This document shows positions 8,479 through 18,643 of a stretch of 64,000 bases of DNA, in pieces; the stretch's first letter is position 1, and each line of letters starts with the position of its first letter. A program made the position numbers and the translations under genes. The notes under the pieces were generated by a model. It had not been told where the DNA came from, did no database searches, and saw only the letters and a program-made list of their open reading frames with translations. Origin of the DNA: an uncultured Prevotellaceae bacterium. Lineage in GTDB: Bacteria; Bacteroidota; Bacteroidia; Bacteroidales; Bacteroidaceae. Location: assembly GCA_902778255.1 (NCBI GenBank), contig CACYXD010000006.1, forward strand, positions 208,803-272,802. Reading direction: 5' to 3'.

Positions 8479-8805
8479 CTGCCGTATGGTGTAAACTGTG
8501 CGGCAGACATGTTGGAAAATGGAGCGTTGTGCTTCGATCTTGTACTCTGAAACCTGAGAAATTTCAAGAACAAACAAGACGAAAGTGGCAACGGTTCACG
8601 CTGTATGGCGTGGACTGATTGTACCTATATCTTTTTGTTCAGGTTATTCTCAGGACCTCAGAGTGGAGATGTGGAGAACATCAGTCCACTCCTTTCGTGT
8701 GTGAGTTTAAAACATATAATTGCCACGAATTCCCCACGAATTTGTCATGAATATAATTTGAATCCAAAAGAACATATAGGAACAATAACAAAAATCATAA
8801 TAGAC
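8479..8805 (+). promoter_or_regulatory. Long structured 5' leader
   Basis: This stretch fills the gap between the promoter and the coding region. Three hairpins are visible: CTGCCG/CGGCAG (8479-8484 with 8501-8506); an 8-bp stem with a 6-nt loop (8594-8601 with 8608-8615); and a stem of about 12 bp with a 2-nt bulge (8661-8672 with 8678-8682 plus 8685-8691). A 13-codon open frame (8509-8550) starts with ATG and could be a leader peptide. No known riboswitch class was recognised. A cis-regulatory or mRNA-stability role is inferred. Confidence 0.5.
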
Positions 8806-11800
8806 ATGAAACAGAAACTATTACTTTTACTGACATTGCTGGTCTGTGTGGTTAGTGGGGCGTGGGCAGATACGGTACTGAAGACCATTGATTTCTCGGA
8901 TTCCTCATGGTCTGGTGTAACCTTTTCGCAAGGAGCATCTGATGACCCAGAAACAATAAATGGTGTAACTTTTAATGCGAAGAGTGGTACTTATCATTTT
9001 TCAATAGCAGATGGTAAGCTGACATTTCCAAACCAAAATATGACTTCGGGAAATTATGCTTTAGGTTTCCCTGTTACTGGAATTGTGGGAGGAACAGTTA
9101 TTATAAAAGTATTTAATGGTACTGACGCTGAACAGGTCAAATATACTATTAAGGAGGGAGGTACCGAGTATAGTACATCTGATGCTGGTAGCGGAACAAC
9201 TGCTCAAACTTATGGAATTCCATGTACGATAATTAGTACAGGTTTGTCGAACACAAAAGCCTATATTTATATTGGTCGTACTAGTTCTTCTTATAAAAAA
9301 ATTACTAAAATAGAAGTACATACCGTAGAATTCACAAACCTTGATAAAAGTTCATTCTATAAATTCTATGCAAATTCGTATACAAGTCCTGCAAATTTGA
9401 TTTCTAATGCATCTCTCCCATCATATGTGTTTACAGATATTGGTAGCAACGAAAATACTAATTCTAATACTTCAGAAGTGTCGTCACCTCACGATTTCAC
9501 CGGCCTATCTTCATCATATTATTATCGCCTAAAGGCAACAAACGCCAATACGATAGCTATTGGTGGTCTTTCACATGTAAAAACTATTCGCTTCTACGGA
9601 AATGGAAGTGGAGCAGACGGAACCATCAATGTAACTGCAACAAGACTATCAGGCTCTGGCGAATCAATAAGTGTAGAAGGAGGTGTTGATTATGAAAACT
9701 CCAAACAAACTGTAGTTGAATATTCTACAGGAGATCTATCAGCTATAGAAGGCTACGATATTGATACTTATTATTTATACACCATTACATTTGCTAAAAA
9801 GTCAGGCAGTTCTACTAATTTCAGCCTTTGGGGACTATATATTGAATACATCCCTTCCTGTACCTCTGTCGATGCACCTACTAGCCTCAGCTGCACGGCC
9901 CATACCAAGAACTCGTTGACATTTGGATGGACAGCAGCAGCGAATGCTTCGAAGTATACTGCTACGCTTTATTCCGACTCCGGCTGCACTTCAGAAGTAA
10001 CCACAACCTCTAACATTGATGGCACCTCAGTTATGTTCTCCGGTCTCTCTGGTAACACCACATACTACTGCAAGGTGCAGTCAAACGGTGATGGAACTAC
10101 CTATTGTACAGAAGGTAATGTGACAACAGCGGCCAGCGGAACAACTGATAGTAAAGATTATACGCTTACCGTCGTTTCTAATAATGATAGCTATGGAACG
10201 GCAACGGCTGATACCTATTCTCTGGATGAAGATGAGGAGGCCGAGATTACTGCTGCGGCTGAGACTGGCTATAAGTTCCGCAGTTGGGCAGTATCGGGTA
10301 CAGGCGCATTGCTAAGTTCCACAACTACCAATCCCACCACGCTGACCATGGGAACGGCCAACGCTACTGTGACGGCTACGTTCAGCGCGCTGGAGACTTA
10401 CACCATTACTTATAATAAAGGTGCAAACGGAACTGGAGAGGATATTGATGATGGCGAGAAGACTGAGGACGTTGACTTTACCCTGTCGTCGTCTACATAT
10501 ACTTATGATGGACATGTACAGACAGGTTGGTCGACTACCGATGGTGGTGACAAGGCCTATGACCTTGGAGGCACCTATACTGGAAATGCTGACTTAGACC
10601 TCTATCCATTTTGGACGGAAACTTATACCATTTCTTATGACAATAACGGAGGAATGGGCACCATGATAGCAACAACAGGTGCGGGTGAAGTTACACTTAA
10701 AGCCACAAGCTTCGTTAAATCTGGTCATACTTTCCTTGGCTGGGCAACATCTGATGATAATGCAGATGCAGGGATTGTGGAATATGCAGATCAGGATACA
10801 TATACGCTTAGCGCTGATGTTACGCTCTATGCTGTTTGGGGGGAGAACTATTGTGTGATGAAAGTAGCTACGTCTGGCGATGCTATTACGTCTGGTGATG
10901 TTGTGTCTGTGCAGTCGGACACCTTCGGTGGAACTATGACTGTAGAATCTACCGGAGCTAATTTAACCTATGGGACAAATGGTATTACCTCACCAGCTGG
11001 TTACAATACAACGCTGACAGTTACACTAAATGATTATATGAAACCGGGATCGGTTATCTTACTGACATTATACAATTTCTATGCTGCCGGAAATGAGCGA
11101 GGATATAAGCTTGTTTCTTCAAATGGTACAGAAATCTCCACAATGTCATATACAACAGCTACTGCTTCACAATTCCTTTATACAGTTACGGCAGAAGATG
11201 CGCTGAATGGAACAAATAGCTTCAAATTGGTGAAGGTTAATACTAACGGAATTACAATCAAATCCCTCACCGTCACCGATTGTCAGCCTGGTGGTGTGAT
11301 AACAGCCTCTGGATGGAGCACCTATTCGAGCAATAAAAAGCTGGATTTGTCGACCATCAGCGGTGGTACGGCTTACGTGGCTGTGGCTGATGAAGGCACC
11401 AGAGTGAGAATGAAACCCTGCACGGATATCGTAGCAGCTGAGACTGGTCTGATGATTAAGGGAACGGCAGACGCTACATTTACGATTAACACCACGACAA
11501 GCGATGCTACGCTAAGCATGAGTAATCTGATGGAGGGACTGCCCAACGGTGGCACGGTGGCTTATGGCGATTACAACTACGTCTTCGGATGGCCGACTGC
11601 CAGCAAGACCCCTGCTAACGATTGCGGTTTCTACTATGTGGATAGTTCAGCTGCTAAGCTCGGAATCGGCAAGGCCTATCTGCATGTAGAAAGTGCCCCG
11701 TCTGCTCGTCTGAGCCTCTTCATCGATGACGATGACATGACGACAGGCATTGACGATACGCTGAATGGACAAACGGCAAATGGTAAACTTGTCTACGACC

Positions 11801-11874
11801 TGCAGGGTCGGAAGGTGGCGAAGCCCACGAAGGGCATGTATATCGTTGACGGCAAGAAGGTCGTGATAAAGTAA
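8806..11874 (+). CDS. Large secreted protein with FN3 and InlB-type repeats
   Basis: This 1022-residue exported protein has a signal peptide (MKQKLLLLLTLLVCVVSGAWA), a Thr/Ser-rich N-terminal half of unknown fold, a fibronectin-III-like domain (about 350-443), then Listeria/Bacteroides-type repeats: DYTLTVVSNNDSYGTAT (about 451), YTITYNKGANGTGE (about 531) and YTISYDNNGGMGTM (about 606). The C-terminus, YDLQGRKVAKPTKGMYIV followed by DGKKVVIK, resembles the type IX secretion tail. The frame stays open back to 8605, but the start at 8806 is needed to place the signal peptide. The first half is AT-richer than the neighbours. A surface adhesin or glycan binder is plausible, but its function is unknown. 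Confidence 0.85.
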   Translation: MKQKLLLLLTLLVCVVSGAWADTVLKTIDFSDSSWSGVTFSQGASDDPETINGVTFNAKSGTYHFSIADGKLTFPNQNMTSGNYALGFPVTGIVGGTVIIKVFNGTDAEQVKYTIKEGGTEYSTSDAGSGTTAQTYGIPCTIISTGLSNTKAYIYIGRTSSSYKKITKIEVHTVEFTNLDKSSFYKFYANSYTSPANLISNASLPSYVFTDIGSNENTNSNTSEVSSPHDFTGLSSSYYYRLKATNANTIAIGGLSHVKTIRFYGNGSGADGTINVTATRLSGSGESISVEGGVDYENSKQTVVEYSTGDLSAIEGYDIDTYYLYTITFAKKSGSSTNFSLWGLYIEYIPSCTSVDAPTSLSCTAHTKNSLTFGWTAAANASKYTATLYSDSGCTSEVTTTSNIDGTSVMFSGLSGNTTYYCKVQSNGDGTTYCTEGNVTTAASGTTDSKDYTLTVVSNNDSYGTATADTYSLDEDEEAEITAAAETGYKFRSWAVSGTGALLSSTTTNPTTLTMGTANATVTATFSALETYTITYNKGANGTGEDIDDGEKTEDVDFTLSSSTYTYDGHVQTGWSTTDGGDKAYDLGGTYTGNADLDLYPFWTETYTISYDNNGGMGTMIATTGAGEVTLKATSFVKSGHTFLGWATSDDNADAGIVEYADQDTYTLSADVTLYAVWGENYCVMKVATSGDAITSGDVVSVQSDTFGGTMTVESTGANLTYGTNGITSPAGYNTTLTVTLNDYMKPGSVILLTLYNFYAAGNERGYKLVSSNGTEISTMSYTTATASQFLYTVTAEDALNGTNSFKLVKVNTNGITIKSLTVTDCQPGGVITASGWSTYSSNKKLDLSTISGGTAYVAVADEGTRVRMKPCTDIVAAETGLMIKGTADATFTINTTTSDATLSMSNLMEGLPNGGTVAYGDYNYVFGWPTASKTPANDCGFYYVDSSAAKLGIGKAYLHVESAPSARLSLFIDDDDMTTGIDDTLNGQTANGKLVYDLQGRKVAKPTKGMYIVDGKKVVIK

Positions 11875-11909
11875 GTGTTGGAGTAAATCATTTCAAAAAA
11901 GACAAAGAT

Positions 11910-12083
11910 ATGAAAAAGATATATGTAAATCCGAAAATTGTTGTCGTTAGGGTGCAGCCGATGCGGATGTTTGCTACTAGCGAGGTGATAAACCAGAAAG
12001 GTAACTATGATACTGGATCAGGTATCACGCTTGGTGCCCGCGAAGATTTCTTCGATGATTACGATGATGAATATGAAGACTAA
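11910..12083 (+). CDS. Small acidic peptide of unknown function
   Basis: This 57-codon frame begins MKKIYVNPKIVVVRVQP, continues through MRMFATSEV and ends in a strongly acidic tail (REDFFDDYDDEYED). It lies 35 bp after the large secreted-protein gene in the same transcription direction and is followed by a terminator-like hairpin. Small frames of this type (MKKxYxxP, a hydrophobic stretch, then A-x-S and an acidic end) are familiar to me from Prevotella next to surface proteins, always as hypothetical proteins. There is no clear signal peptide or membrane helix. I cannot assign a function. Confidence 0.7.
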   Translation: MKKIYVNPKIVVVRVQPMRMFATSEVINQKGNYDTGSGITLGAREDFFDDYDDEYED

Positions 12084-12176
12084 GACAATATTTGAAATGC
12101 AATAGTAATAAAGAAATATATTTCGCTGGGCATGGAGCCTGTGAAGGTCGCGCCCTGCGTCATTTAGTTAGAAGAT

Positions 12177-12192
12177 GGAGCCAATTGGCTCC
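12177..12192. other. 16-nt perfect palindrome
   Basis: GGAGCCAATTGGCTCC is a perfect palindrome that can form a 6-bp hairpin with an AATT loop. It lies in the 513-bp gap between the small acidic peptide gene and guaB. It has no T-run, so it is not a terminator on its own; a protein-binding site is possible. Confidence 0.6.
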
Positions 12193-12216
12193 TGCGAAAA
12201 ATTAGGTTTTTCGTTA

Positions 12217-12252
12217 GCGTCTCGGCTCGTGAGAGTCGGGACGTGTATTTTT
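12217..12252 (+). terminator. Probable terminator of the secreted-protein cassette
   Basis: An 11-bp stem (12218-12228 with 12233-12243, two G-U pairs) closes a GTGA tetraloop and is followed shortly by five T residues (12248-12252). It lies about 135 bp after the small-peptide stop codon. Confidence 0.6.
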
Positions 12253-12298
12253 CAGCAGCGGACTACGCGGACTTTACTCGTGTTTTTTCTAAGAAAAT

Positions 12299-12420
12299 GG
12301 CTTTTAGGCTGTTTCGCGTTGCGTTTCAGCCTGTTTTAGGTTGCGTTTTAGCCTGTTTCGCATTGCGTTTAAGCCTATTTCACGTCGCGTTTTAGCCTGT
12401 TTCGGAGTGTGTTTCAGCAT
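12299..12420. repeat. 22-bp tandem array, about 5.5 copies
   Basis: Units of exactly 22 bp start at 12299, 12321, 12343, 12365 and 12387, with a partial sixth at 12409. The consensus is close to GCGTTTTAGCCTGTTTCGCA plus TT. Copies differ from one another at several positions. Contiguous units without unique spacers exclude a CRISPR. The array ends about 115 bp before the guaB promoter. The rest of the 12084-12596 gap holds only the palindrome, the hairpin and that promoter. Confidence 0.88.
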
Positions 12421-12535
12421 CAAACGGCAGTCTTACTCTGAAATCCGTTGTTTTTGATTCATCGCTTTTCAGGTAAGACATCTATAATTTATCGGTTAAA
12501 ACGTATTAATAATGCAAGAAAAAGGTTGCAAGATA

Positions 12536-12566
12536 ATCGCTATGTCCGAAAAAATGAGTATCTTTG
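12536..12566 (+). promoter_or_regulatory. Promoter of guaB
   Basis: TTG at 12536-12538 and TATCTTTG at 12559-12566 are 20 bp apart. The guaB ATG follows 31 bp later. Confidence 0.75.
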
Positions 12567-12584
12567 CACGCAATAAAAAATTAA

Positions 12585-14078
<1,494 letters not shown>

Positions 14079-14081
14079 AAC

Positions 14082-14135
14082 CTAGTATAACTAGTAAAAC
14101 TAGTGCAACTAGTGTGACTAGTATCGCTAGCATAA
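14082..14135 (+). repeat. 9-bp tandem array of CTAG palindromes
   Basis: Six contiguous 9-bp units, all of the form CTAGTnnnn except the last (CTAGCATAA), run from 14082 to 14135. Each CTAG is part of a 6-bp palindrome (mostly ACTAGT), and the palindromes are separated by 3 variable bases. The array fills most of the gap between guaB and the PpiC-type gene and ends 14 bp before its start codon. Confidence 0.9.
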
Positions 14136-14149
14136 AAAGAAAAAAGAAA

Positions 14150-15568
14150 ATGAAACTGAAAATGCTTTTTGCCGGACTGCTGGCCTGTGCCTCTGTGAGC
14201 GCACAGACTGCTGATCCAGTCATCATGATTGTGAACGGAGAGCCTGTGCTCCGTTCGGAATTCGAATATTCGTTTAACAAGAACAACTCCGAGGGTGTCA
14301 TCGACAAGAAAAGCGTGGATGAGTATGTAGATCTCTTCATCAACTATAAGCTGAAGGTTTGTGCCGCCATCGATGCGAAATATGATACGCTGCAGTCGTT
14401 CAAGGACGAGTTTGCACAGTATCGTGACCAGCAGGTGCGCCCCGCAATGGTCACCGATGCCGACCTGGAAAAGGAGGCTCGTAAGATCTATGACCAGACC
14501 GTGGAGCAGATAGGTCCTGACGGACTGATACAGTGTGCCCATATCTTGCTGCGTGCCAACCAACAGGCGCCGCAGGCAGAGTGGGATGCTGCCAAGGTTC
14601 GCATTGACTCTGTGTATAAGGCTCTGAAGGAAGGGGCTGACTTTGCAGAACTGGCCAAGAAGGTGTCGCAGGATCCGGGCTCTGCTCGTCAGGGCGGACT
14701 GTTGCCCTTTGTTCAGCATGGACAGTTTGTAAAGGAGTTTGAGGATGCTGCCTTTGCCCTGCAGCCAGGCGAGATGTCGGGCATCGTACAGTCGCCCTTT
14801 GGCTATCATATCATCCTGATGAAGGAGCGTAAGATGCTGGAGCCCTTTGAGTTCCATCATGATGCCATCATGAAGTTCATCGAGCAGCGCAACCTGCGCG
14901 ACCAGATAGCTACGCAGAAGGTGGCTGAGATGGTGAAGGAAACCAACAAAAGCGAGGCCGAGATCATGAACGAGAAGGCTGCAGAGCTGTCGGCCAACGA
15001 TATGGAGATGAAGTACTTGATCCAGGAATATCACGACGGACTGCTGCTCTATGAGATCAGCAACCAGCTGGTGTGGGACAAGGCCTCGAAGGATGAGGCC
15101 GGACTGGCTCAGTATTTCAAGAAGCATAAGAAGAACTACGCATGGGATCAGCCCCGTTTTAAGGGTATGGTCTATCATGTAAAGGTGCAGGAAGACGTGA
15201 AGGCTGTGAAGGACTGCGTGAAGAAGCTCGACTTCGACAAGTGGGCAGAGGCACTGCGCACCACCTTCAATGCCGACTCGGTAATCCGTATCCGTGTGGA
15301 GAAGGGTATCTTCAGAAAGGGTGACAACGCACTGGTTGACAGCATCATATTCAAGAAGGACACCACAGCGGCAAAGGTAAAGGACTATCCTTTCGATGCC
15401 GTCTATGGTAAGGTTCTGAAGAAAGGTCCTGAGGACTATACCGACGTGCGCGGACTCGTCGTTGCCGACTACCAGGAGGCTCTGGAGAAAGAGTGGGTGG
15501 CCCAGTTGCGCAAGAGATATACTTGGGAGGTCAAGGAAGAAGTGTTGAAAACAGTAAATAAACACTAA
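14150..15568 (+). CDS. Periplasmic PpiC-type peptidyl-prolyl isomerase
   Basis: This 472-residue exported foldase has a signal peptide (MKLKMLFAGLLACASVSAQ), a SurA-like N-terminal helical region and one parvulin domain (about 125-235). The domain carries IQCAHILLRA and, later, FAELAKKVSQDPGSARQGG and FGYHIILM. About 230 residues follow without a recognised domain. The start at 14150 places the signal peptide at the N-terminus; an upstream in-frame ATG at 14114 lies in the CTAG array. It overlaps the next isomerase gene by one base and likely works with it in outer-membrane protein folding. Confidence 0.88.
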   Translation: MKLKMLFAGLLACASVSAQTADPVIMIVNGEPVLRSEFEYSFNKNNSEGVIDKKSVDEYVDLFINYKLKVCAAIDAKYDTLQSFKDEFAQYRDQQVRPAMVTDADLEKEARKIYDQTVEQIGPDGLIQCAHILLRANQQAPQAEWDAAKVRIDSVYKALKEGADFAELAKKVSQDPGSARQGGLLPFVQHGQFVKEFEDAAFALQPGEMSGIVQSPFGYHIILMKERKMLEPFEFHHDAIMKFIEQRNLRDQIATQKVAEMVKETNKSEAEIMNEKAAELSANDMEMKYLIQEYHDGLLLYEISNQLVWDKASKDEAGLAQYFKKHKKNYAWDQPRFKGMVYHVKVQEDVKAVKDCVKKLDFDKWAEALRTTFNADSVIRIRVEKGIFRKGDNALVDSIIFKKDTTAAKVKDYPFDAVYGKVLKKGPEDYTDVRGLVVADYQEALEKEWVAQLRKRYTWEVKEEVLKTVNKH

Positions 15569-16953
15569 TGAAGCACTGGTCTTTATTATTTATTCTCTTT
15601 TCTCTGTTCGTTAGCCACGCAGGGGCGCAAAGCGTCGTTGACGAGGTGATATGGGTCGTGGGCGATGAAGCCATCCTGAAGAGTGAGGTGGAGGTGACAC
15701 GTATCCAGGCGGCTATGGAAGGCGTGCACTGGAAGGGCGACCCCGACTGTGCCATACCTGAACAGCTGGCCGTACAGAAGCTGTTCCTTCATCAGGCTGC
15801 CATCGACAGTATCGAGGTGACTGAGAACGAGGTGGCACAGGCCATCGAACAGCGTATCGAGTATATGATACAGCAGACCGGCTCACGCGAGAAACTGGAG
15901 GAATATAAAAAGCAGAGCTTGAGTCAGATACGACAGTCGATGCACGACGATCTGCGCGACCAGATGCTGATACAACGCATGAAAGAGAAGCTGGTGAAGG
16001 AAATCAACGTCACACCTGCCGAGGTGCGCCGCTATTTCCGTGACCTACCCGAGGACAGCATCCCCTTTGTGCCTACGGAGGTGGAGGTGCAGATTCTTAC
16101 CCAGACGCCAAAGATTTCTGTTGAGGAGATCAACCGTGTAAAGGATGAACTGCGCGAATATACCGAGCGTGTGAATAGTGGCGAGACCTCGTTCCAGACC
16201 TTGGCACGTCTGTATTCAGAAGATCCGGGCTCACGTCGTTCGGGCGGAGAACTAGACTATACGGGTCGTGGTATGCTCGACCCTGCCTTTGCTGCCGTGG
16301 CTTTCAACCTGACCGATCCGAAGAAGATCTCGAAGATTGTGGAGTCGGAATTCGGCTTCCATATCATCCAGCTGGTAGATAAGCGGGGCGATAAGATAAA
16401 GGTGCGTCATATCCTGCGTAAGCCGGTGGTCTCTGACTCGGCTGTCAATAAGTCCTTGGCTTTCCTCGACACCATTGCCGACAATATCCGCAATGCGGTG
16501 ACACCAAAGTCTCTGGAAGGACTCTATACAGGAACCTTCAATTTCGAGGATGCTGCAACGATCATATCCGATGACAAGGATACACGCAACAACCGCGGAC
16601 TGATGTCGAACCGTTCGGAAAAGGGACAGACATCGCGCTTCCAGCTGCAGGATCTGCCGGCTGAGGTGGCTCGTGTGGTGGACAATATGGAGGTGGGCCA
16701 GGTCTCTGATGCCTTTACGATGGTGAACGGTCAGGGAAAGACGGTCTGCGTGATCGCCAAACTGAAGAGTAGGACGGAGGGTCATAAGGCTACCATCACA
16801 GAAGATTTCCAGGTACTGAAGGATATTGTGCTGGAGAAACGCCGTGAACAGAAATTGCACGACTGGGTGGTGAAGAAGATTATGAACACCTATGTCCACG
16901 TCAACGATAACTACCGCAACTGCCAGTTTGAATACGAGGGGTGGGTGAAGTAG
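15568..16953 (+). CDS. surA: SurA-like peptidyl-prolyl isomerase
   Basis: This 461-residue periplasmic chaperone has a signal peptide (about 1-20, ending SHAGA) and a SurA N-terminal domain starting SVVDEVIWVVGDEAILKSEV. A parvulin domain (about 170-280) holds FQTLARLYSEDPGSRRSGGE and FGFHIIQL. A second, degenerate parvulin-like segment starts at KVRHILRKP (about 285). Its start overlaps the preceding stop codon (TAATG), indicating coupled translation. Role by family: escorting unfolded outer-membrane proteins to the BAM complex. The following OstA-like gene fits an envelope-assembly operon. Confidence 0.88.
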   Translation: MKHWSLLFILFSLFVSHAGAQSVVDEVIWVVGDEAILKSEVEVTRIQAAMEGVHWKGDPDCAIPEQLAVQKLFLHQAAIDSIEVTENEVAQAIEQRIEYMIQQTGSREKLEEYKKQSLSQIRQSMHDDLRDQMLIQRMKEKLVKEINVTPAEVRRYFRDLPEDSIPFVPTEVEVQILTQTPKISVEEINRVKDELREYTERVNSGETSFQTLARLYSEDPGSRRSGGELDYTGRGMLDPAFAAVAFNLTDPKKISKIVESEFGFHIIQLVDKRGDKIKVRHILRKPVVSDSAVNKSLAFLDTIADNIRNAVTPKSLEGLYTGTFNFEDAATIISDDKDTRNNRGLMSNRSEKGQTSRFQLQDLPAEVARVVDNMEVGQVSDAFTMVNGQGKTVCVIAKLKSRTEGHKATITEDFQVLKDIVLEKRREQKLHDWVVKKIMNTYVHVNDNYRNCQFEYEGWVK

Positions 16954-16986
16954 TCTATAGTTTTCGGTTTACAGTTGAGTGTTTAT
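16952..16986 (+). repeat. Heptamer array before the ostA-like gene
   Basis: Five degenerate 7-bp units (AGTCTAT, AGTTTTC, GGTTTAC, AGTTGAG, TGTTTAT) run from the surA stop codon to the start codon at 16985. The last unit contributes the first two bases of the ATG. Confidence 0.7.
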
Positions 16987-18643
16987 GAGAAAGCCCTTTT
17001 TCTTGTTGGTATTGACGTTCTTAGGCTTCTGTGTGCTTATGCAGGCTGTGGCCGGTAATACCCAATCCTCAAAGGCCAAATCTCAAACCTCAAATCAGAA
17101 AAGTAGGGTATATCTTGTCCATGCCGATGAGCTCTTTTTCGATGCATGGAAAAATAATAATGCACAGGTTTTGCGCGGTAATGTGGAGTTTGAGCATGAC
17201 GGCGCACACCTGTACTGTGACAGCGCCAACTATTTTGAACAGAGCAACTCGTTTGAGGCATGGGGAAATGTACGTATGGTGCAAGGCGACACCCTCTCGC
17301 TGACCAGTGACTATGCCTATTACGACGGTAACGCGAAGATGCTGAATGCCAAGGTCTTTGAAGGTGGAAAACAGGTGGTGCTACGCAACCGTCAGACAAC
17401 GCTCTATACCGATACGCTCTATTTTGACCGTAACGATAACATGGGCTATTATAATGACGGGGGAAAGATTGTGGACAAGACCTCCACGCTGACCTCCCTG
17501 CATGGTGAGTACCATACCGACTCGAAAGATGCCTTCTTTACCGATAATGTGCGACTGGTCGATGGTACATCAACGCTGACCACCGATACGCTGACGTATA
17601 ACACGGCAAGCAAACTGGCGAATATCGTGGGACCATCGGATGTCATCTCGGGAAGTAGTCATATCTATTCAGAACTGGGTTTTTACAATACCGAGAAGAA
17701 GCAGGCGGAGCTGCTGAACCGCTCAAAAGTGATGAACGAGGGAAGCACGATAGTGGCCGACAGTATTTGGTATGATGGCATCACAGGTGTGAGCGAGGCT
17801 TTCCGGTGTGTGGTCTATGATGATCTGACCAACAAGAACGGAATGCGCTGTAACTATGGCTATTATGATGAACAGAACGGTTACGCACTCTCTACCGATA
17901 GTGCCGTGGCGCTGGAATACTCGGAGCGGGATACGCTCTACTTACATGCCGACACGTTCAAGGTGTTCACATATAACATCAATACCGATTCAGTCTATCG
18001 CGTAATGCACGCGTATAATAAGGTACGCGCGTACCGTATTGATATACAGGCGGTGTGCGACTCGCTGGTATATAACTCGCAGGACTCGTGTATGACGATG
18101 TACACCGACCCTATCCTCTGGAATGTCAACCAGCAACTGCTGGGTGAGGAGGTGCAGGTGTTTATGAAAGACTCGGTCGTAGATTATGCCCATGTCATCA
18201 ACCAGGCCTTCTCAATAGAGAAACTGCCGGAGGATGGTCTCTACAATCAGGTGTCGTCGAATGATATGTATGCTTTCTTCAAGGATGGTGAGATGCGTGA
18301 GGGACAGGCTGTCGATAATGTGCTGGTGGCCTATTACCCCGTCAATGAGTCGGACAGTACCTACGAGGGACTCGTCAGATTAGAGACATCGAAGATGCGT
18401 ATGCTCCTGGAGAAGAAAAAACTGGTGAGTATCTGGACACCTAAGGCCAACGGCATGATGTACCCGATGACGCAGATACCGCCTGAGAAGAAATTCCTGG
18501 AGGGCTTCTATTGGTTTGACTATGTGCGTCCGCTGTCGAAGGACGATATCTTTGACTGGCGTCCTAAGAAACCGGGAACGGAACTCAAGACTTCGAGACG
18601 TTCGCACAGCGACAGAAAAAAGGAGGCATTGAAAGATGAGTGA
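16985..18643 (+). CDS. OstA/LptA-like envelope protein
   Basis: This 552-residue exported protein has a signal peptide ([20 protein letters not shown]) and an OstA-like N-terminal region, [20 protein letters not shown], followed by repeated beta strands of the LptA jellyroll type ([20 protein letters not shown]). Family members bind lipid A and bridge LPS across the periplasm. The exact partner here is not shown. A 35-bp heptamer array (17063-17097) is translated in frame in the linker after the signal peptide. The C-terminus is basic. The gene overlaps mutL by 8 bp. Confidence 0.8.
   Translation: MRKPFFLLVLTFLGFCVLMQAVAGNTQSSKAKSQTSNQKSRVYLVHADELFFDAWKNNNAQVLRGNVEFEHDGAHLYCDSANYFEQSNSFEAWGNVRMVQGDTLSLTSDYAYYDGNAKMLNAKVFEGGKQVVLRNRQTTLYTDTLYFDRNDNMGYYNDGGKIVDKTSTLTSLHGEYHTDSKDAFFTDNVRLVDGTSTLTTDTLTYNTASKLANIVGPSDVISGSSHIYSELGFYNTEKKQAELLNRSKVMNEGSTIVADSIWYDGITGVSEAFRCVVYDDLTNKNGMRCNYGYYDEQNGYALSTDSAVALEYSERDTLYLHADTFKVFTYNINTDSVYRVMHAYNKVRAYRIDIQAVCDSLVYNSQDSCMTMYTDPILWNVNQQLLGEEVQVFMKDSVVDYAHVINQAFSIEKLPEDGLYNQVSSNDMYAFFKDGEMREGQAVDNVLVAYYPVNESDSTYEGLVRLETSKMRMLLEKKKLVSIWTPKANGMMYPMTQIPPEKKFLEGFYWFDYVRPLSKDDIFDWRPKKPGTELKTSRRSHSDRKKEALKDE
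17063..17097. repeat. Heptamer array inside the ostA-like coding region
   Basis: Five units (CAATCCT, CAAAGGC, CAAATCT, CAAACCT, CAAATCA) are translated as part of the Ser/Lys/Gln-rich linker just after the signal peptide. Bases 17077-17096 are identical, over 20 nt, to the reverse complement of 59478-59497 inside a GH43 gene. This marks a dispersed repeat that can be tolerated in coding linkers. Confidence 0.85.

Noticed and set aside
8509..8550. 13-codon leader peptide gene
   Set aside because: It has a start and stop but no ribosome-binding evidence and no amino-acid run typical of attenuators. It is kept only as a note within the leader.
8605..8805. N-terminal extension of the secreted protein gene
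   Set aside because: The frame is open, but using it would bury the signal peptide in the interior. The region folds as an RNA leader instead.
12299..12420. CRISPR array
   Set aside because: Units are contiguous with no unique spacers, copies are degenerate, and no cas genes are in the window.
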